Origin: a virus
Strand: one strand, 5' to 3'
DNA: 45,761 nucleotides
Virus record (IMG/VR): IMGVR_UViG_3300043411_000984
Coordinates: 1 to 45,761 of that record
The position numbers were made by a program, and so were the translations under genes. The notes under the pieces were generated by a model. That model worked only from the letters and a program-made list of their open reading frames with translations. It had not been told where the DNA came from and ran no database searches. Of the stretch, positions 6,320 through 13,768 are shown piece after piece (position 1 is the first letter of the stretch; each line of letters opens with the position of its first letter).

Positions 6320-7712
6320 ACCATACACACAAAACCCGGTAATCGGACAAACCGAAGTGTTCGACAAATACCAAAGGGCGTTACAATCGCTCGCCTGCCG
6401 GGTATTAGGGGAGCCGTATAACTTCCGGGCGATTGATGAGCATTTAACCCCGGCTATGTGCGGCGGCGATTATTTCGGTGAAGTGCTGGCAGAAGCACAA
6501 AAGCAATTCCGCGCTACCGGCCACTATTCGCCGCAGAGTATAAGCATGGCAACGGGCCAGGATGTAACAGCCCTGCTTAATTGGGCGCAGGCAGACAGCG
6601 AACTGGACACCATGACCGCATGGGCGATGTTTGAACACATATACGGCCAATGGGTAGAGATACAAGCCGCCGACCTGGTACGGGCGCAAATAGGCAACGG
6701 CAGCAGCAGCGAAGAAATTAGAATCAATACCGACAAGTTCAGGAAGGAAAAAGGGTTAACCGCAAAAGTTATTATCAATGACGGCAAGGGCGATTTTGAG
6801 CGGGAACTGATTAACGCGATTGACTGCAAGCCTACCGTGTACGCGGTTCGCCCGCCGCTGGAATCATTGCGGCAATCAATACCCTACTTTGAGCCGGGAG
6901 AGTATGCAGTAGTCGCGGCCCGTACCGGGATGGGGAAAAGTTACTTCGCCCTGAACTGCAACTACCAATGCGCGAAAGATAATGTACCATCCTGTTATAT
7001 CAACCTGGAAAACACGCCGAAGAACGTACAGCGCCGAATTTGGCAAATGCACACCGGCGTAAAATGGCAACCGCAATACCCCGGCATTACTCAGGTGCAA
7101 GTCGGCAAAATGATGGAAGGTTGGGAATGGGTAAAAAAGTGCAACATCGAATCTTACACACCGCAGCGCAACCTAAACGCCGTACTGAATACGATCCGGC
7201 GCGATTACTACGAGCGCGGCTGCCAACTGGCAGTGGTGGACTATTTGCAGAAAATCCGGGAGGGCAGTTTCCGAGGCAACCGGGTTGACGAATTAGCCGA
7301 AATAAGCGCCGAACTTCGGCAACTTGCCAACGACCTGAAAATTCCGATCATCGTTTTGGCACAGATAAACCGCGAAGCCGAAAAGAGCGCCGACAAACGG
7401 CCATCTATGGCAGACATCCGGGGGAGTGGCGATATTGAACAGGACGCCAGCACGGTTTTGTTGCTTTACCGGCCAGGGTATTACCAGATCGAAAACGATG
7501 AAAATGCACTGCCTTATCCTGAAAACTACGCCGACATCTACCGGGCTAAAGGCCGGGATAGCGGGCCGGGTTTGGTTAAATGCCGGTTTAACGAGGTGTT
7601 TGGGTTTTACGATGAGGATTTATTTTCGGGTTCCACACAATTTCCTAACCAATCCCAACCCGGCCCGGCCACATCGCCGGTTCCGAGGGGCGGGTATGAC
7701 GCACCATTTTGA
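6303..7712 (+). CDS. dnaB: DnaB-like replicative helicase
   Basis: A 469-residue RecA-fold hexameric helicase that unwinds DNA at the phage fork. There is an N-terminal helical domain (about 20-125), then the ATPase domain: Walker A ARTGMGKS at 206-213, the NLENTPKNVQRR region at 234-245, Walker B LAVVDYLQ at 309-316, LAQINRE at 352-358 and DIRGSGDIEQDA (arginine-finger region) at 371-382. A Pro/Gly-rich tail ends the protein. The length is typical. It follows the initiator and a possible loader, forming the replication core. Confidence 0.95.
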   Translation: MGAPFKPYTQNPVIGQTEVFDKYQRALQSLACRVLGEPYNFRAIDEHLTPAMCGGDYFGEVLAEAQKQFRATGHYSPQSISMATGQDVTALLNWAQADSELDTMTAWAMFEHIYGQWVEIQAADLVRAQIGNGSSSEEIRINTDKFRKEKGLTAKVIINDGKGDFERELINAIDCKPTVYAVRPPLESLRQSIPYFEPGEYAVVAARTGMGKSYFALNCNYQCAKDNVPSCYINLENTPKNVQRRIWQMHTGVKWQPQYPGITQVQVGKMMEGWEWVKKCNIESYTPQRNLNAVLNTIRRDYYERGCQLAVVDYLQKIREGSFRGNRVDELAEISAELRQLANDLKIPIIVLAQINREAEKSADKRPSMADIRGSGDIEQDASTVLLLYRPGYYQIENDENALPYPENYADIYRAKGRDSGPGLVKCRFNEVFGFYDEDLFSGSTQFPNQSQPGPATSPVPRGGYDAPF

Positions 7713-7713
7713 T

Positions 7714-7944
7714 ATGCTAACCATCATCCACACCGACCGCCTAATCGAAAACCATATGCGCCGCCAAATGCAGCGAATGTTAGACGCCGGATTTTCCGAC
7801 CACAACCGGCAGTTTGTACGCTCTGCCCTGGAGCAAGCCTACCAACAAGGCCGCAGCGACGCCATGAACGGGCGCGTCGTTGAAAACATCATCCTGAAAT
7901 CCGTTATCACAGAGGACGTGATAATGCAAAGCGAGACGGCATGA
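7714..7944 (+). CDS. Small hypothetical protein
   Basis: A 76-residue frame from the ATG at 7714, one base after the helicase stop (an in-frame ATG at 7696 would overlap the helicase). It is helical and charged, with RRQMQRMLDAGFSDHNRQFVRSALEQAY. Its TGA overlaps the ATG of the methyltransferase-like gene, suggesting coupling. No family is recognised. Confidence 0.65.
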   Translation: MLTIIHTDRLIENHMRRQMQRMLDAGFSDHNRQFVRSALEQAYQQGRSDAMNGRVVENIILKSVITEDVIMQSETA

Positions 7945-8519
7945 AAAACCTTTTGGCGCTTTTTGAGATAACCGGCAACGGTTCGCAGCCGTACCGGGAG
8001 GCCGGGTGGAATGTGGTACAAGTAGACATTCAGGCCGGTATTGACATTCTGGAATGGAACTACTGCCAATACCTGCCGGATTATTTCCGGGGAATTATTG
8101 CGTTCCCGCCGTGTACGGCATACGCCGGAAGCGGGGCGCGTTGGTGGGCCGATAAGGACGCCGCAGGGGAAACCGAGTATTTCGATAGCCTGGTTCGGCG
8201 TATGCTGGAAATTATTGAATACTTCCGCCCCGGCCTGCAATTCTGGTACGCGGAAAACCCCGTCGGGAGAATCGCAAAGCGCGTTCCTGAAATCGCAAAG
8301 TATCGCCTGCTTTCATTCAACCCTTGCGAGTTCGGCGAACCGTACACAAAAAAAACAATTCTTTTCGGCGAGTTCAACCCGCTACTTGTCCGGCACCATG
8401 TTAAGCCGACCGAAGGAAGTAAGATGCACACCAAATTTGGGCCGGGGCGGAATCGGGCCAATTTACGGAGCGCAACCCCGAAAGGATTTTCAAAGGCATT
8501 TTTTGACGCAAACCAGTAA
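7941..8519 (+). CDS. C5-cytosine methyltransferase-like protein (compact)
   Basis: A 192-residue protein with hallmarks of DNA C5-cytosine methyltransferases. A SAM-site-like start reads LFEITGNGSQPYREAGW (7-23), followed by VVQVDIQ. The catalytic loop is FPPCTAYAGSG (55-65, nucleophile Cys58), and the motif IV-VI region gives AENP at 104-107. It is shorter than typical enzymes (over 300 residues) and lacks an obvious target-recognition domain. It belongs to the small phage type whose activity is often untested. It could also modify bases in another way. Confidence 0.72.
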   Translation: MKNLLALFEITGNGSQPYREAGWNVVQVDIQAGIDILEWNYCQYLPDYFRGIIAFPPCTAYAGSGARWWADKDAAGETEYFDSLVRRMLEIIEYFRPGLQFWYAENPVGRIAKRVPEIAKYRLLSFNPCEFGEPYTKKTILFGEFNPLLVRHHVKPTEGSKMHTKFGPGRNRANLRSATPKGFSKAFFDANQ

Positions 8520-8523
8520 CGAT

Positions 8524-8934
8524 ATGGCACGCTTGACATCTGCCGAACTAACCGCCCTGCAAAGCAAACGCCTGGACAAGAAAGTTGCCGCCAGGCCGAA
8601 AGGCGAAACCGCCAACCGGATGACGGCTAATATTATTCGGGCAATCAATATGCAGCCCGGCTGCGTTGCCTACCGGGTGAACAATACCGGGATATGGGAT
8701 GAGGCAAAGCAGATATTCCGCAAAGCCCATACCGAACCAGGCCTGCCTGACATCTTCGCCGTTTTACGGGGCAGGTTTGCCGGGATTGAGGTTAAGGCCG
8801 GGAGGGACAAGATAAGCCAGGAGCAACTACACAGAAAGGCCGAAATTGAGCGCGCCAAAGGATTGTATTTCGAGGCGCGCAGTACCGACGAGTTTTTGCA
8901 ATGGTTCACAAAAATCTTAATCGAAAAAATCTAA
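8524..8934 (+). CDS. VRR-NUC domain nuclease
   Basis: A 136-residue PD-(D/E)XK nuclease of the VRR-NUC family. Catalytic residues are visible in GLPDIFAVLRGRFAGIEVKA: Asp76, then the Glu-Val-Lys triad at 89-91, with a conserved Gln at 99. An N-terminal helix (ANRMTANIIRAINM) precedes. I choose the ATG at 8524, four bases after the previous stop; the open frame extends further upstream but overlaps the methyltransferase. Such phage nucleases act on branched or flapped DNA during replication or recombination. Confidence 0.85.
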   Translation: MARLTSAELTALQSKRLDKKVAARPKGETANRMTANIIRAINMQPGCVAYRVNNTGIWDEAKQIFRKAHTEPGLPDIFAVLRGRFAGIEVKAGRDKISQEQLHRKAEIERAKGLYFEARSTDEFLQWFTKILIEKI

Positions 8935-8938
8935 AACA

Positions 8939-9442
8939 ATGAAAAACGAAACAGGCTATTCGGAATCCGAACTAAACTGCAAAGGCTGTATGGGGTCATG
9001 CGGGATGTGCGAAACGAAATTAAAGCCCGCCGATTTGGCGCTTTACTTGGGCGCTGAGTGCGAAGTCACGTATAGCCCCGGCGGCTTTGAGTATTATGAC
9101 GACGGGGGCATTTACTTGATTTCCGGCGGATTAATTAACGAGTACGGGAAAGGCGAGGCTGCGGTTAAGCCCATTCTTCGCCCGCTGTCGGATATGACGG
9201 AAACAGAGGCGCGGGAGATTTACCGAATCGACACAGGCAATTTTTTTGAGGCAAGCGATTGGATGGGCGAAAACCCGGCGCTCGACTACTTGCGGGAATC
9301 GGACGAGGTTTACGCGGAAAACTTAAAGATATTAATCGGGAACCCATCTGCATGGCGTTACCTCCTTTCCCTTCACTTCGACCTGTTAGGCTGGATTCCC
9401 GCCGGCCTTGCCATTGACAAAACAAAAACTACCCAACCATGA
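8939..9442 (+). CDS. Conserved-type Bacteroidetes phage protein with N-terminal Cys cluster
   Basis: A 167-residue protein. The N-terminus has a Cys cluster (CKGCMGSCGMC, about 15-25) that could bind a metal. The rest is mixed alpha/beta and ends with WRYLLSLHFDLLGWIPAGLA, a pattern I associate with hypothetical proteins of Bacteroidetes phages. The function is not known. It overlaps the following gene by four bases (ATGA). Confidence 0.65.
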   Translation: MKNETGYSESELNCKGCMGSCGMCETKLKPADLALYLGAECEVTYSPGGFEYYDDGGIYLISGGLINEYGKGEAAVKPILRPLSDMTETEAREIYRIDTGNFFEASDWMGENPALDYLRESDEVYAENLKILIGNPSAWRYLLSLHFDLLGWIPAGLAIDKTKTTQP

Positions 9443-9648
9443 AACTCCCCGGACTTGTCCAATTTCGCAAATGCACCCTTAGCGACAAAGATCTCGCTGA
9501 AAAAGTCGCTGAAGGGTTAAATAAAATGTACACCGAACCCGTATCCGTACCATCACGCCATATCCCGGCGCAACCAGATAACGATTTTGATTTGATCGTT
9601 GCTGAGTTGATTGTCCGGTTTTTGGAAGCAAAAAATATTCAGCCATGA
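9439..9648 (+). CDS. Small hypothetical protein
   Basis: A 69-residue protein with a central flexible Pro/Ser region and a helical end (DFDLIVAELIVRFLEA). It is the last clear gene of the early operon before the terminator at about 9665. Coupled to the preceding gene by an ATGA overlap. No family is recognised. Confidence 0.65.
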   Translation: MKLPGLVQFRKCTLSDKDLAEKVAEGLNKMYTEPVSVPSRHIPAQPDNDFDLIVAELIVRFLEAKNIQP

Positions 9649-9665
9649 CCGAAATCATTGTCTTG

Positions 9666-9706
9666 CCCGCCGCCCCGCCTGCGGCAGCCGGGTTTTTGTT
9701 TTTCCA
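9666..9706 (+). terminator. Intrinsic terminator at end of early operon
   Basis: GCCGC (9669-9673) pairs with GCGGC (9681-9685), extended by CCCG/CGGG with a short bulge. TTTTTGTTTTT follows at 9693-9703. It ends the early transcript just before a new promoter, which overlaps its T-tract. Confidence 0.65.
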
Positions 9707-9724
9707 AACAATCCGTTACATTTG
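9695..9724 (+). promoter_or_regulatory. Bacteroidetes-type promoter before packaging-side operon
   Basis: TTTG (9695-9698), an 18-base spacer and TACATTTG (9717-9724) match both boxes of the Bacteroidetes consensus, followed by TGGCACC. It would start a transcript near 9730 carrying the ParB/methyltransferase genes and possibly terminase onward. Confidence 0.7.
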
Positions 9725-9760
9725 TGGCACCGGAACGCACATAGGCCCGGTTTTTGCCGT

Positions 9761-9853
9761 ATGAATACCACAACCGGAATCGTCATCATAGTAATGTTCG
9801 CCCTGCTTTGCGCCGGTTTTGTGGCGAAGTACGGCATGCGTTTTAAAAAATAA
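9761..9853 (+). CDS. Single-helix membrane peptide
   Basis: A 30-residue frame made of one hydrophobic helix (TGIVIIVMFALLCAGFVA) and a basic tail (RFKK), first in the transcript from the promoter at 9695-9724. The next gene begins 3 bases after its stop. Possibly a small regulator or membrane peptide; short length limits confidence. Confidence 0.5.
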   Translation: MNTTTGIVIIVMFALLCAGFVAKYGMRFKK

Positions 9854-9856
9854 CAC

Positions 9857-10132
9857 ATGGCACAACCAACCAAGAAAGCGCCCGAAACGCTTTACCGATC
9901 CACTGAAACAAACGGGAAGTATTATGTTTCATATAGGGCAAAGAGCGGAAACAATCCGGCGGGCATTCCACTTGCCAGCGATACCGACCTGATTAATCTG
10001 ACAAAGGTAGGCGGGTCAACTAATGCGCCGCCATTCATTGTAACGAGCGAAGCCGATTTTAAGGCCAACTTTACCGAATATAACCCGATCAGTACAACAG
10101 GGGCAAACCCGGCAGACCGTGACGAAATTTAG
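9857..10132 (+). CDS. Hypothetical protein
   Basis: A 91-residue protein of beta-rich, low-hydrophobicity sequence (YYVSYRAKSGNNPAGIPL, then FIVTSEADFKANFTEY). No family is recognised. It overlaps the ParB-like frame by 14 bases, so the two are likely translationally coupled. Confidence 0.65.
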   Translation: MAQPTKKAPETLYRSTETNGKYYVSYRAKSGNNPAGIPLASDTDLINLTKVGGSTNAPPFIVTSEADFKANFTEYNPISTTGANPADRDEI

Positions 10133-10880
10133 GAAAACATCTGAAATACGCCTTAACCCGGCAAACCCGCGAATTATCCGGGATGAAAAGTACCGCGTAT
10201 TGGTGCGGTCGGTTGCGCAGTTTCCGAAGATGTTGGATAAGCGCGGCATTGTCGTTGATGGGTCAAAAATGATCCTGGGAGGTAATCAGCGTTGGCGGGC
10301 AATCCTGGATATTTTGAAAATGCCAGAATCCGAACTAACAGCCCTACTAAACGGAGATACCGAAACCTTTGCCCGCTGGGAGATATTGCGCGAAAAACAG
10401 GCTGTGCCGGAAAACTGGATTGTTGACGGTTCGGATATGACAGACGACGAAATCCGGCGCTTTATCATTGCCGATAATGTAGAGATGGGCGAGCACGATT
10501 GGGATATGCTGGCAAACCAATGGGATGCGGACGAGTTGTCGGATTGGGGCGTAGATGTGCCGGGGTTTGGAGAAGGCGGGGCATTTGACTACGACGATCC
10601 GGGCGGCGTTACAACGCAGGAAGCGCGGGCGACATTGGCGGAGCGGTTTATTATTCCGCCATTTTCGGTATTTGATACCCGGCAGGGATATTGGCAGACA
10701 CGCAAACGGGCATGGCTGTCTATTGGCATACGTTCCGAAATTGGACGGGGGGGGGGCATGACGTACAAGGATCACGAATGGCAGCGGGACAAGTTGGGCA
10801 AGATTCAGGCGCCAGTGGCGGTAAAAATGGCACTACACAAAGATTCGAAACAAAGAAAATCGAAATATGACAAAAGATAA
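10119..10880 (+). CDS. ParB-like nuclease/N-terminal half of a ParB-methyltransferase
   Basis: A 253-residue protein starting at GTG 10119. Residues 1-75 are a ParB/Srx-like domain (KTSEIRLNPANPRIIRDEKY and GNQRWRAI at about 55-62). Residues 175-212 contain RFIIPPFSVFDTRQGYWQ and RKRAWLSIGI, a linker I know from phage proteins in which ParB and DNA methyltransferase domains are fused. Here the frame passes through a run of ten G (10747-10756) and ends at 10880, before the methyltransferase, which is in separate frames downstream. It could be a natural split or a frameshifted gene. Confidence 0.75.
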   Translation: MTKFRKTSEIRLNPANPRIIRDEKYRVLVRSVAQFPKMLDKRGIVVDGSKMILGGNQRWRAILDILKMPESELTALLNGDTETFARWEILREKQAVPENWIVDGSDMTDDEIRRFIIADNVEMGEHDWDMLANQWDADELSDWGVDVPGFGEGGAFDYDDPGGVTTQEARATLAERFIIPPFSVFDTRQGYWQTRKRAWLSIGIRSEIGRGGGMTYKDHEWQRDKLGKIQAPVAVKMALHKDSKQRKSKYDKR

Positions 10881-10941
10881 AGCCCGGACATTTGGGCAGG
10901 ATTTAATGAGGGGCGAACATAAAATAGGGGGAGGCAGATGA
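10867..10941 (+). CDS. Short linker frame between ParB-like and methyltransferase frames
   Basis: A 24-residue frame (ATG 10867, TGA 10939-10941) reading KARTFGQDLMRGEHKIGGG. That looks like the inter-domain linker of fused ParB-methyltransferases, but it sits in a different frame from both neighbours. It overlaps the upstream stop by 14 bases and the downstream ATG by four (ATGA). It may be a relic of the fused gene or a coupled mini-gene. Confidence 0.4.
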   Translation: MTKDKARTFGQDLMRGEHKIGGGR

Positions 10942-11735
10942 GTAAGGCAACTATTAATACAAACGATTGGGCGGCTAAAAATATGCCCGAAAAGTTAGTA
11001 AAAGAAGATAACCAAACCGGGACATCCATTTTTGACCCCGTTCTTTGTGAATTGGCATACCGTTGGTTTTGTATTGATAGCGGCGCAATATTAGACCCAT
11101 TTGCGGGCGGCTCCGTTCGTGGTATTGTTGCCTCAATTCTTGGCTATCAATATACGGGCGTCGAATTACGCCATGAGCAGGTTGACGCAAACCGGGCAAA
11201 TGCGGCGGAGGTATTGACGGGCAGAGAAAGCGCGCCACCTGTTTGGCATTGCGCCGATTCGGTAACGATAAATGAACTACTAAATGGCCGGGCGTTTGAT
11301 CTTATATTTAGTTGCCCGCCGTATGCTGATCTGGAGGTTTACAGTGATTTGCCCGGCGATATTTCAAACATGGATTACCCGGCGTTTATGAGCGCATACC
11401 GGGATATAATACAAAAATCGGTAGCCCTGCTAATGCCTGACCATTTTGCTGTTTTTGTGGTTGGTGAAGTGCGGGACAAAAAAGGGTTCAACCGGGGGTT
11501 TGTGCCGGACACCATACGAGCGTTTGAGGATGCGGGCGCTAAGTTTTACAATGATATTGTTTTGATAAACGTAGCGGGCAGCCTACCAATACGGGCAGGA
11601 AAGCAGTTTGTTTCAGGCAGGAAGATTGGTAAAATGCACCAAAATATTTTAGTTTTTTACAAAGGCGACCCTAAAAAAATAAAAGACAACTACCCGGAAA
11701 TAGACCTTTCGGGGTTGCCGGAAATGGTTGAGTAA
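10938..11735 (+). CDS. DNA methyltransferase domain protein (DPFAGG/CPPY)
   Basis: A 265-residue SAM-dependent DNA amino-methyltransferase. The SAM motif DPFAGGSVRG is at 53-62, and the catalytic motif CPPY at 126-129 stands in for the usual D/N/SPPY. The block GTSIFDPVLCELAYRWFC (28-45) is typical of the phage ParB-methyltransferase family. The C-terminal part (IGKMHQNILVFYKGDPKK) is a typical beta-strand finish. SAM-first order fits the gamma/alpha type. Together with the upstream ParB-like frame it probably makes a two-part enzyme that protects phage DNA. Confidence 0.85.
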   Translation: MSKATINTNDWAAKNMPEKLVKEDNQTGTSIFDPVLCELAYRWFCIDSGAILDPFAGGSVRGIVASILGYQYTGVELRHEQVDANRANAAEVLTGRESAPPVWHCADSVTINELLNGRAFDLIFSCPPYADLEVYSDLPGDISNMDYPAFMSAYRDIIQKSVALLMPDHFAVFVVGEVRDKKGFNRGFVPDTIRAFEDAGAKFYNDIVLINVAGSLPIRAGKQFVSGRKIGKMHQNILVFYKGDPKKIKDNYPEIDLSGLPEMVE

Positions 11736-11746
11736 AATAAAATAAC

Positions 11747-11818
11747 ATGGCACAAGGAAGAAAGCCCCTCCCGACGGATGTAAAGCGAGCAAAGGGAACA
11801 CTGCAAAAACAGGAATAA
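11747..11818 (+). CDS. Short peptide resembling N-terminus of P27-type small terminase
   Basis: A 23-residue frame (start MAQGRKPLPTDVKRAKGTLQ) that resembles the conserved first residues of P27-family small terminase subunits, then stops. It sits 12 bases before the next gene; an 11-base tandem duplication (AGGAATAAAAC-type, 11811-11832) follows its end. It is probably a relic of a replaced terminase gene, although translation as a short peptide cannot be excluded. Confidence 0.4.
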   Translation: MAQGRKPLPTDVKRAKGTLQKQE

Positions 11819-11830
11819 AACAGGAATAAA

Positions 11831-12163
11831 ATGCCGTTCGAGAAAGGCAAAAGCGGAAATAATAAATCTAAGTTCAAAGACGGCCAATCTGGCAACCCTG
11901 CCGGACGGCCTAAGAAGTTGCCAGAATTAGACAGCCTTATTGCAGAGGTATTAAGCGAAGAAAAAGACGGGCATACTGCCGCACTTGCAATCCTGAAAAA
12001 GTGGCGGCAAATGGCGGCAAGCGGCAACTTAAAGGCGGGGGAAATGCTATTCGACAGGGGTTACGGCAAACCTAAGCAAGCCGTTGAGCATAGCGGCCCG
12101 GACAAGGGGCCAATAAACATTAAAACCTGGGTTATCGACGTAGATGGGAGCGACACCGAATGA
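11831..12163 (+). CDS. Putative small terminase subunit (DUF5681-like)
   Basis: A 110-residue basic protein. The N-terminus KFKDGQSGNPAGRPKKLPEL is the 'GQSGNPxGRP' signature of DUF5681-type proteins, which often lie just before the large terminase. A helical middle (LIAEVLSEEKDGHTAALAIL and KAGEMLFDRGYGKP) follows. It overlaps the large terminase by 20 bases. Role inferred from position and signature: DNA recognition for packaging. Confidence 0.65.
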   Translation: MPFEKGKSGNNKSKFKDGQSGNPAGRPKKLPELDSLIAEVLSEEKDGHTAALAILKKWRQMAASGNLKAGEMLFDRGYGKPKQAVEHSGPDKGPINIKTWVIDVDGSDTE

Positions 12164-13553
12164 CATTGCCAAAACGGCGCTATCCGCAAAACAGCGCATC
12201 GCCTGGAAACTGTTGGAACATTCGCCGACGGTTACCGAAGTGCTGTATGGCGGAGCCGCAGGCGGTGGTAAGTCGTGGTTTGGTTGTTTGTGGCAGATAT
12301 TTCGCCGGGTAGCATACCCCGGCACACGCGGCGCGATTGGAAGGAGCGAACTAAAGAACCTGAAACGCACCACCCTAAAAACGTTCAACGATATTTGGGA
12401 TGAGTACGGGCAGTTTAACCCGGCGGGCGTTACCATGCACTTCGATGCGCAAAGTAACATCTACAAATTTTCAAACGGCAGTGAAATAATTTGTATTGAC
12501 CTTTTTGAATACCCCTCCGACCCGGATTTTAAAAGCCTGGGTAGTCTCGAGATCACCGATGCTTTCATTGATGAGGTTACGGAGATCACCGAAAAGGCGT
12601 TCCAAATCTTTTCCAGCCGTATCCGCTACCGCCTGGACAGGCTAAGGGTAGCGGAGCCTAAAATACTGATAACCGGCAACCCGGCATCTAATTGGGTAAA
12701 GTGGAATTATATTAAAGACCAAAAGGGCAATCCGGCTACTTTGCGGCCTCACCAGGCAGTAATACAAGCCCTGCTAACTGACAACCCAGACGCCGAATTT
12801 CGGCGGGTGTACGGTAAGCAGTTAGAAAATACCCTGAATGAATATGACTTGGCGCGGCTACTTGGCGGCGATTGGGATGCCGAACCGCCCACCGGAGGGG
12901 AGTTTTATACCGGGTTCGACAGAAAGCGAAATATTTCGCCCTGCCGTATTTCGTCTACATTGCCCGCTGTTCACCTTTCTTTTGACCAAAACGTAATTCC
13001 CTACAATAGTTGCCTTTGCGCGCAGATAGACACGACAGACGGCGTTAAGCTGCTTATTTTCTTCGATGAAATAACGTTGCCCCCGCCGCAAAACACAACC
13101 GAACACGTTTGCCAGGAGTTCACCAACCGGCACGGCCATAACACGCAGGCAGTGTTTTACTACGGCGATGCCAGCGGGCGAAGCCGGTCCACCAGGACAG
13201 ATGAAAATGATTACCAGATCGTTCACCGGAAGTTGCAAAAATGGGTAGTGTCGGCCTCCGACCGCACCGCATTCAGTAACCCGCCGTTAACCAAGCGGCG
13301 CGATTTCACGAACAAGATTTTGGCCGGGCAAATTCAGGGGGTTGAGGTGGTTATTGATCCGGGGTGTCATAACTTCATTTCCGACTTAACCAGGTGTAAG
13401 ACAGACGCCAACGGCGGAAAACTAAAGAACACCGAACGCGACCCGCGCACCGGCGCGACATACCAACCGAACGGCCACTTGGGAGACTGTTTCGAGTATT
13501 TCCTGGTTGGCGTGTTAAAAACCGAATGGGAACTATTTTTGCAAGGAAGATGA
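12144..13553 (+). CDS. terL: Large terminase subunit
   Basis: A 469-residue packaging motor. The ATPase domain has Walker A GGAAGGGKS at 36-44 and Walker B with catalytic Glu in AFIDEV at 140-145; TGNP (177-180) is the coupling motif. The nuclease domain shows acidic residues in LSFDQN (Asp281), YYGDASG (Asp342) and GHLGDCFEY (Asp448), the RNase H-like triad of Terminase_3/6 enzymes. Length is typical. The start overlaps the putative small subunit. Confidence 0.93.
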   Translation: MGATPNDIAKTALSAKQRIAWKLLEHSPTVTEVLYGGAAGGGKSWFGCLWQIFRRVAYPGTRGAIGRSELKNLKRTTLKTFNDIWDEYGQFNPAGVTMHFDAQSNIYKFSNGSEIICIDLFEYPSDPDFKSLGSLEITDAFIDEVTEITEKAFQIFSSRIRYRLDRLRVAEPKILITGNPASNWVKWNYIKDQKGNPATLRPHQAVIQALLTDNPDAEFRRVYGKQLENTLNEYDLARLLGGDWDAEPPTGGEFYTGFDRKRNISPCRISSTLPAVHLSFDQNVIPYNSCLCAQIDTTDGVKLLIFFDEITLPPPQNTTEHVCQEFTNRHGHNTQAVFYYGDASGRSRSTRTDENDYQIVHRKLQKWVVSASDRTAFSNPPLTKRRDFTNKILAGQIQGVEVVIDPGCHNFISDLTRCKTDANGGKLKNTERDPRTGATYQPNGHLGDCFEYFLVGVLKTEWELFLQGR

Positions 13554-13732
13554 ACGAATACATGGTTTATTTTGGCATATTCGGCAAGCGGCTGAAAGTC
13601 CGGGTAAGCGCCCCGGATAGGGAACGAGCGGAGCAATATATCAGGAATCAATTGAACATCATAAAAATTGAAGAAACCCCGAAAGAAAACCTTAATTTTG
13701 AGGAGTTTTTTGAGCATATATGTAAAACTTAA
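13550..13732 (+). CDS. Small hypothetical protein
   Basis: A 60-residue frame from the ATG at 13550, which overlaps the terminase stop (ATGA). Beta-alpha pattern: MVYFGIFGKRLKVRVSAPDRERAEQYIRNQ. No family is recognised. It sits between terminase and portal. Confidence 0.6.
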   Translation: MNEYMVYFGIFGKRLKVRVSAPDRERAEQYIRNQLNIIKIEETPKENLNFEEFFEHICKT

Positions 13733-13768
13733 TCAACCGGCAAATACCAACTATCTAAGCCGGAAATA

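Noticed and set aside
9645-9764. 39-codon frame after the early operon
   Set aside because: It lies over the terminator and promoter at 9666-9724, so its protein-like look is probably chance.
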